Both the position numbers and the translations under genes were made by a program. From Strongylocentrotus pallidus (lineage: Eukaryota > Echinodermata > Echinoidea > Camarodonta > Strongylocentrotidae), in assembly GCA_030265145.1 (NCBI GenBank), contig JARBES010000118.1:20487058-20517971 (forward strand): a DNA stretch of 30,914 nt, written 5' to 3'. Positions 11,301 through 20,300 of this stretch are shown piece after piece (the stretch's first letter is position 1; every line of letters starts with the position of its first letter). Under the pieces are notes generated by a model. That model made no database searches, had not been told where the DNA came from, and saw only the letters and a list, made by a program, of their open reading frames with translations.

Positions 11301-14300
11301 CTCGTCGTGTTAGTCAACGTGTACAATAAATACCGAATAAGGCAAAGTAAGTTCCTGTTGCGCCCGCTATGCATTTATTCGTTCCCATAACCATGATAAC
11401 AGTGGTATATCTAGGGTGTGCTATATCACTAGTAAAGTCACACAAAAATAGCTATTATTTATTTGTACTTTGAATTCCTGATCTTGATATCAATAATAAT
11501 AGAATCTCAATAATATATATTTCAAGAACTTGAATATTAGCAGGTTTCATTTCAATCCTGAATGTTCATTTACTACCATTTGGTTTAAAATATTTATTGT
11601 TTAAATACGTCAAAAATATATATCTTACAACAATTAAGACTTGATAACTTTATTGTGAGTCAATAAAAATAAATCCGAATTTTACCACTAACAATTTAAA
11701 CAATAATGATATATGCTGGTCTCATATTATTCATAGCCTTTTGATAGGTGAAATATAACACGATCACAACTAATTTTGAAAAAACAATTTAAGGGCAATT
11801 TCAATACCCTATCATGTGTCCCATAGAAATCATGTTCGGATTATGTAATGCGTCATTGACGGTGATGCACAAGGCAATTTCAATTGCCGTATGTTGATTT
11901 ATCGAAAGGAGTGTCTATCAAATTATATATGAAATATAGTAATAGATGACGCAGCACTAAACATGTCGGCATTTGGCTTGCCCTGGTCTGTCTTTTTTTA
12001 ATTGTATGTCTACATGTATTTTTTTGTACTAATGTTAAATCACGAATTCTTGCTTGATTATTAAATCTAAAATTAAAAGAAAGACATGTTAACATGAATA
12101 TCACGATTTAATTATCCCAAGTGTGTACACAATTTTTATTGTAAAAGAAGTGAAAGGTTGGAATACGAAGCATGCAGCTCACACACTGTATGTAATGTGC
12201 ATACAGTGCACATAGTCAATAGCTATTGTCATTGGTTTTGATTCTCAACTTAGCCTTTGCTAGTTTGTCACCCCAAAACATGTTGTCAATTCTAACTAGA
12301 AAAGATATGAGGGTCCAAGAATATTAAAACCATTGGGGATTTAAAAGAAACACACATCGGAATGGTTCGTAAAGATAAAAAAAAAAAAGGAGGCCATGGA
12401 TAACAATCACTCATTTACACGAGTCAAGAAGTTGACTTTTAACATTTTAAAATAAAAATGTAAAGTTTTATGAGGAATTGAGTGACCACTCCAGAGAAGG
12501 GTCCTTATACGTTAAATAGTCGGAAACTTCTGATAATCAATTAATTTGAATGGAGACAACAAACTATGTGTTACGGCCGGCGAGACCGACATCGTCGGTC
12601 TTGTGGGTCTTCTTCAAACTTTTTGAGCGCTTACTAGACTGACAGCCCACGTGACAGACATTTTATATCTTCGATTCATATGTACTTCTTTGTTCTCTCC
12701 ATCTCGTGGAACCCTTTGAACTTTCTTCTCTTCAATAGTTTATTTTAATTTTCAAATTTGGGCAGATGCAAATGTGACAATAATGAGGGAAGTAATTGCA
12801 ATGCAGCTGCCCTTTGCCAGATTTTATCAAACAAGGTGTCGTATTAAATACAATAAAAAATAAATAAAATAAAAAAACACCATAAGATACTATACGAAAT
12901 ATGTATGTACTCATTACAATATTTGGTGCTGAATCTGGGATAAATACACAACATAAAGGAAATGGAAAATGGCAATGAATTATTCAAATTTTGTAACCTG
13001 CTCGTTTGTTCTTGCTCTTATTTTACAACAGACGGGACAGTTGGAAAAGAAGATTTTAAGCCGCTCCTAGATGCAAAAGCAGGTAAATGTAATTTCATTG
13101 AGTATGATAATAATAATATTCCGTTTTTTATATAGCGCTCAATACATCGATCCAACGATGTGCCTAAGCGCTTTACAGATATATTATTACCCCGGTCATC
13201 GGATTCAGGCTTACCCGCACACAATGTGTGCACATTTTCCACTCCCTGGGGCCCCGTCTAATAAAGAATTGATATTAATCGCAATTTATTTGCGATTCTG
13301 CCGATTGATATCAATCGCAAATAGTAATTAAGAGATAGGATACTATACGGACTTGCGATTGATAGGAGGACTTGCGATTGATTTGGATCAATTGCAACCA
13401 CAGACGGGGATATATAATTTCAGTTTTAATCGTTGATATATCATTTCCACATTCAGTAAAGTCACAACGACAGAAGCGATTTTAAAGGCTCAAGTCCCCC
13501 TAAAGATCCTGAGGCACGAGTACAAAATGAATGCACGAACCCTCGAGTGCCCCCCTCCCCCTGCAAACAAAATATCTTCTAAAACCGCTCCTGGACAACT
13601 ATACATCCAAAAGAATTATTACATGAACTATAAATCTATATAAACTCACATTTAAATTTAAGCTAAAGTTTGTGCCCAAGTAATTGCCCAAGCGATTGAT
13701 AAGGCCCGGTCTTTTCCTTGGCGAGAGAGCCATTACTGCTCGAGAAAATCACCAAACGGTTAGATGAGTAGTATAGTGTTTTGTATTAAACTACTACAAA
13801 TCAATAATATGACAAGTTGATACGGTAGTGATAGAGATTGGGACAACCCTTATAAAGCAGACATTAATATTGTATTTTAGGGGTCGATTTTATGGCGTCG
13901 AAACTAATGGCAAGTAATTTGGGGCTAACAAATACTTTCGAAAAAAAAACTTAACTTTTAGCTTCCTTGCTTTATTCGTCGTCGATATATTCCTAGAGTT
14001 TACTTTTGCGCCCTAATAGAGAAAGAGTTGAATATAAAAACGCTTATCCAAAACCAAAGGTATATTCCAAAGACTACCACCTGATTGCAGTGCTTTCTTG
14101 AGTATGTTTCAATAGTTTAATTGCATAATATACTGTTTTTATTCAAAAAAAGAAAAGAAAATCACCGCTCGATCGCTGTTCCCCCTCGCTTGTACAGCTA
14201 CGTAGATTAGTTTGGGCATCGGGCCGCAAAATTATTAGTAGAGCATATAATACTAAACTGACCTACATTTTCAAATAAACAGTAAGCTTAATGTTCGAAT

Positions 14301-17300
14301 TTTCACCTGAAATGGTAACATATATACAGTTTATGTTTATGTTTATACTGCAATCAATGTATATATTGTTCCGTTTCCAATGCAGCAATCTTTTTCAGAA
14401 TGTAATTATGTTTGTGACGATGTACATTTGATTTTATTGTATTATGTGTTTCTTCTTGTATTGTGTATATATGTACAATGACTGTAAAACCAGTGAAAAA
14501 AGAATTTCCTGAAAGGGACAATAAATTTCAATTCAATTCAATTCATTATGATCGAATCTCGTTGTGTTTGCCTCGGGTGCCATAACTTTCGAGTGACATT
14601 TATAGCCTACCTCTACTTGTAATCATTCAGACCGATAGCATAGCATCGGTCCATAGTGTGAGAGTGGATTATTCACTTTCTCTCTCCCATGTCTATCGTC
14701 TAATTGTCATATTTAAACCCCATTGAATTTGGTATTTGATTGGAAGAGCACGTGCCCTCCAAGGACTTAATTATCTTCTGAAAATCCTGCGATACTAATA
14801 TGATTAATTCTGTCTTTTGGCATGCAATCAGAGGTATTATTCATGTTGTCTACGTCTCTAGAAGTAGCTCATTAAAATTCTTCTCAGTTAAAAAATACTA
14901 CCAAAGCCAAAGATGATTCACTCATTTTTCAACAGTACTCGTGTACTCCAATTCTGTCTGTATGCGTGTCAAATATTCTGCAGGCAGGAAACAAGGAAAG
15001 GGACAATTGTAAAATAAATTATGTTATCTTCTTGCAGGAAAAATCTCCCACTATGAACTTTGGTTTCTGGCTGGTAAAATGATCGAATCCAGAGCAGATA
15101 AGAATAAGTTACGCAATATATTTCAAGAATTGGAAATCACTGCAGATATCAGAGAAGGGCAGTTGACACAACTAGAGGCTTACCAGGCTTTATGTGAGTG
15201 GAAACAGGAAAATAGAAAAGTCGACCAAGCAAAGGTTTTGGAGGAAACTTTGATGAAATATCATCACAACGATTTTTTCCAAAAAATGATGGGTAATTAT
15301 GACCAGATATTTTAGCATACGACATGTACAAGACTACGCATGTATTATAGTGTCTGCATAATTGTATCACTGTTTTACCCTCGTAAAGAGATGTAAGAAA
15401 ATGAGACATGTTTTGATTCCTCATGCGGTAAAAGTTTTAACCAAATAATGATTTTTGTTTCTATTCTGTTATTGTTTTAGCGTTGGTAATTTGTAGACAG
15501 GATTTGGCAAATTTGTTCTTTCATTCCATTCCCTTGAAAATGGCCTATTGGTGACAAACGAATAAATATTGATAAATGAAGCCAATTTTTGACGCGGCAT
15601 TTAGCGAGGTTTTGCACGAGCAAAAACAGCATACTCTTAATACCGGACACTGATTTGTCAAGAACTTAAATCAAAAACTGACATGAAAATAAATCATATT
15701 TCACATCACTCACAAGATCATAATTATACAAACTTTACAAGTTTGCCCCCAAAAAACATATTAAAATGTAATTTTCAACGTATATACTTTTCCGGTATAG
15801 ATTCAGGTCTCCTGTTTTTTCCCTTTTATCAAAGAACTTAAATCGAAAACTGACATAAAAATAAATCATATTTCACATCACTCACAATTACAAATAATCG
15901 ACAAAATCATAATTATACAAACTTTACCAGTTTGCCCCCCAAAAAACATATTTAAATGTAATTTTCAACGTATATATTTCTCCGGTACAGATTTCAGGTC
16001 TCCCGTTTTTCCCTAATTTTTGTTCACAATTTGTAAGTTACCTATGGTGTTTGAGTAGTTAAAAAAGATACAACGCAATCCGCAAATTGACCAGAAAGCG
16101 CCCTATTACATTTATGCACAAAATCCACGTTTTCGTCAAAAGCAAGAAGTTTCTGGACATACAAATCCCTTGTATAGTACTATTCCGATTGCATTCGCGC
16201 TCTCATTATAATGAAATATACAATAGTTCTTGTAAAATGCGAATTGTTTGTTTAAAGTAGATGGATCTAACACATCGCTAGTGTAACAACTACATTTCTG
16301 TACAAACGCGAAATGTTTTAAAAATTTAACGATTACAAATTGCTTACGTGCATTAAGATACGTAAATTGCAAATATAAACAAAACGTGTTAATTTAAGGT
16401 CGTTTATGCGCCCGATATAATGACCGATCACTACCAAAATTACAGGTAAGGAATGATAATTGCCTGGTCACGTATACGTTGTCGGCCAATCATTTGATTA
16501 GGATCTACGTCATCAGGTAACGGTTGAATCTACAGTTAAAGCGATTAACAGCTGCAAAACTTTAGAGAGACGATTACAGGGCTAAACTAAGTATAGACTC
16601 ATGATTATATATCATGTACTTTTATGTTTTTGTATTTCCATATCTTCTTTCGCGTAATTTTTCATTACACTGTGAACTTAAAGTTCAATTCTACTTTAAT
16701 TCAAAGAAAATATATTAATACAAACTGAAACATCAACAAAATATAACATGAGATATTAAAACAAAAACAAAACAAAGAAACTGCCTAAAAGCTCTATTTC
16801 TTCAAAAGTTGCATGACAAAACCAATCGCAGCAATCATGATCTATATTCCTTGCTATTAGGTCAATGTTCGCAGATGACCTCACTTCAGTGTTACTGTTA
16901 TTATCTAGCATACCTTGATTCATCGTAGCATTTATCATTTTACTTTCATTCACCAGATGAAAAGAGGAATATCAATAGAAAGGTTTCTGAAGAAACTATG
17001 CAACACATTATTTGGAACATTGGCGGCATTGAGAAGGTGAACCAATTCCTCTGGCACCTTATTCCAGATCGAGAACCTATTAATACCAATAAAGCGACGG
17101 TATGCGTCGTTAAAGAATCTGTGAAGGCACTGGACGCATGGAGTAATGAGTCTTTGGGGTCAAACCCCTTTGTGCTGTTGAGCTTAGCGCTGGAGAACGC
17201 CGGATGTACGTCCATCGAGAGACTGCTCTTCTCTGGTAAGATAATAGTTTAATTTAATGTATATGAATTGCATTTTTTGAAATAATGAACTGTAATTATT

Positions 17301-20300
17301 TAGTACTTTGTAGACAATTCCTCTAATAATATATAACAATGATACAATTGGTCCTATCGGGAGTTTAAACAGGAGAATCTCTGTCTTTGTAATACCTTCT
17401 ACAATATAGGTTCAAGTACTCTTATGCAAGAGAGCGACACTTTTGCATTTTAGAGCACTTAAAAATCGAAATAGCGTGTTACAACCTTTACCGATTAATT
17501 GCTCTCCCTCTCTCTTTAAATTTCCGGGGAGATATGTCCCATCTCGCCACCCCCCCCCCCCCCCGTCCCTCCAGGCATCGCCGAACATGGCCTCTCGAGG
17601 TGTAGGCCTCATGACTAAAATAGGAAGCAACATAGACTAGATGAATATGCGATAAAACTGTGTATAATCATTGACTGAATCTTGAAGAATATGAGTAATA
17701 GCAATATCTGGTACATTAGTCTATGTCCTTGCTAATTATCATGATTATGGGCTTCAGCCGAAATGGAAACGATCCCTATTCTGACTTGATAATTTTCCCT
17801 TTTCCACCCTTCAAAAGTACCCAATAAATGGAACAAGTTATGCATTCCATTTCATAGGGCATTTGCATTCCCCGCATAGTACGTTTCTTGAATAAATGTT
17901 AATGTAACTTTCCAAATACAAAACAGTAATAGCTTTAGACACTGAGAAAGTGGGCTACATTGCTACTTTAAGATAAACACCATTTTTATCTCCAATGCTA
18001 GTTCCCGATGAATTGAAGGCACCCATTCAAGACGGAAAACTGAAAGAGTTCACCGATAAACTCACTGGTAGACATTGTAAAAGATTGGCCATGACTTTGA
18101 AACCCAGCGAACAAAAGATTGATGACTACATTTCAAGAAACCATTATTACGTATTTAACACGAGGTCACTGATTACTGAATGGCTACTTGAAGAGGAATG
18201 TAGTAACTACGAGAAGAGATGCAGACTGGATGATGCAGTCATCAAGATCGGTCGCTATGACCTACAGGGTAATGATGATTTCAGATACAGGGCTCATGTT
18301 GACATCATGTTAGGTCATAATCATTCAAATGTATTTTTAGGATAATAATTCTTAATATTTGGAGACTTTTCAGAATTTGATAACTAATTTGATGTTTACT
18401 CATCATTATAATTTACTTTAAAAAAACATTGTAATTTGAAAGTGAAAAGTGTAAAATTGGTGTTTGTCACTAAATGCAAGACTTGTATTTATTTTTAATA
18501 TTCAATTCAATTCAATTCAATTCAATTCATTTATTTTTCCTCTTTCAATCGTTCATTTTTATAATGATGGTACATTTTAACATATTCACATATTTATATA
18601 CATATAGATCAATTTGCACAATACAATATATTAAAAAAATNNNNNNNNNNNNNNNNNNNNNNNNNNNNNNNNNNNNNNNNNNNNNNNNNNNNNNNNNNNN
18701 NNNNNNNNNNNNNNNNNNNNNNNNNNNNNNNNNNNNNNNNCTAAATAGCATGTAACTAGTTTTGTCTAAGTTAAGTGACAGTTTGTTTGCTTTTATCCAA
18801 TTTGCCACACTTTTAAGGTACGTATATACTGAAAGATTTGTTTAAATTTTTATTTTTACAGATTTTTTCATGACGCTTGTACATCGCCTAAACGCAGAAC
18901 AACCACGTGTAAAATCATACTATTTCGGTAAGTTTGAAACAGATTATACATTACATGACAAGTAGTAGCATGCATGAATCACACTGGAGAAATGAGGATA
19001 AATTAATTGAGTGTTCCTTCCCAGAGAGATATAGAAAAACATCGTAAACAATTATTGTTTAAAAAAATTCTAATTGTATGAAATATTTTTGTCTTTGCTT
19101 TTGTTTTTCGTTCTCGCTTTATTTTTTAATGCCAAACTTCGTTTTGTGATGATTGATATCTACATAACATTTGATTGCATGTCATTATCATATGAAAGTA
19201 AGCTGTTCTCCTCATTGTTCAATCAATCGATTAATCTATAGATTTTCCAATACCGGATGATGCGTGATGGGATGATCAAAGCTGCACTATTAAGAAAAGC
19301 TAAAAACGTTTGTTATTATCTATTACGCATCCCCATTTATCCAATAGATCCACACACAAAAAAGTGTATTTACCTGTAGTTCAATTTCACAGAACATGAC
19401 CTAGGAAGAAGGTATAGTTATGACATGATACGACGCAATGATATTCTTCCTTTCTTGATAGATCATGAAAGTATCTATGATGATGACATACCTCAACTCG
19501 TGAAGTTGGTTAAATTGCTCCCACCTGACACAAAAACACAGCTTAAAAAGAATATTGGACTTCCTGATGAAAAGGACGACGATGACGAAACTCTCATGGA
19601 CCACATGAAGGTATGGAGGGACATCATTACAACCACCAGCTCTGATAACCAAGTGTCCAGAGACCAAGCATTGAAAGAGTTCCAGTCATTTCGCAAAGAG
19701 TTGACAAACAAGACAAAATACACTGGTGAGCAAAGTGTGCATTTAACCCCTTAAAGAAATTGAAGAGGTGGGAAACAAAGAGAAGAAAAGGTTTTTTTTG
19801 TTAAATTTTCAAAATGATAAAATGCGTATTAGTTCTTAGATAAGTTTCCCACATTTGTGACTATTACCATAACTAATGAGACGCTCATCATGCATCATGC
19901 TAATTTTAAGAGGGTAATTTTAAACAAGCCATTTATGTGTTTTTCAGGATCCTCCAATTTCAGATATCTTTTTATATATGTTTGCATTTTACAGAAAATT
20001 TGACGTGAAAATAAAAGAATGAAATGAAATGAAATAATAAAAAAGACAGAATAATGTCGATATCTTCTTCCAAAGTAAAAATTCTACTTTTTGTGTATAA
20101 TTCTTTTCGATTTCCTACTATATTATTTTCAAAATGTGCTAAGAATGTTAAGCAATTGAGTGACAAAATAGTCTCGAAGAAGTAATGTATGAAATGTATG
20201 CTATTTTGATTTCCTCTTTTTATTGTCTCGGTGCAAGCAATCAAGTTTGATAGAAATCACAACATTTCTTTTGCAGAGCTAACATTGACAGATGTGGAGA

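Noticed and set aside
11093-11374. Minus-strand open frame of 93 codons
   Set aside because: It is the shadow of the transmembrane exon; the plus-strand frame has splice borders and a clear helix.
17412-17640. Overlapping open frames with proline and glycine runs
   Set aside because: They span a poly-C tract in intron 7 and show no conserved pattern.
18269-18345. Extension of exon 8 by 25 codons
   Set aside because: The open frame continues past a consensus donor only until a stop; it would truncate the protein and breaks the module pattern, so it is at most intron retention.
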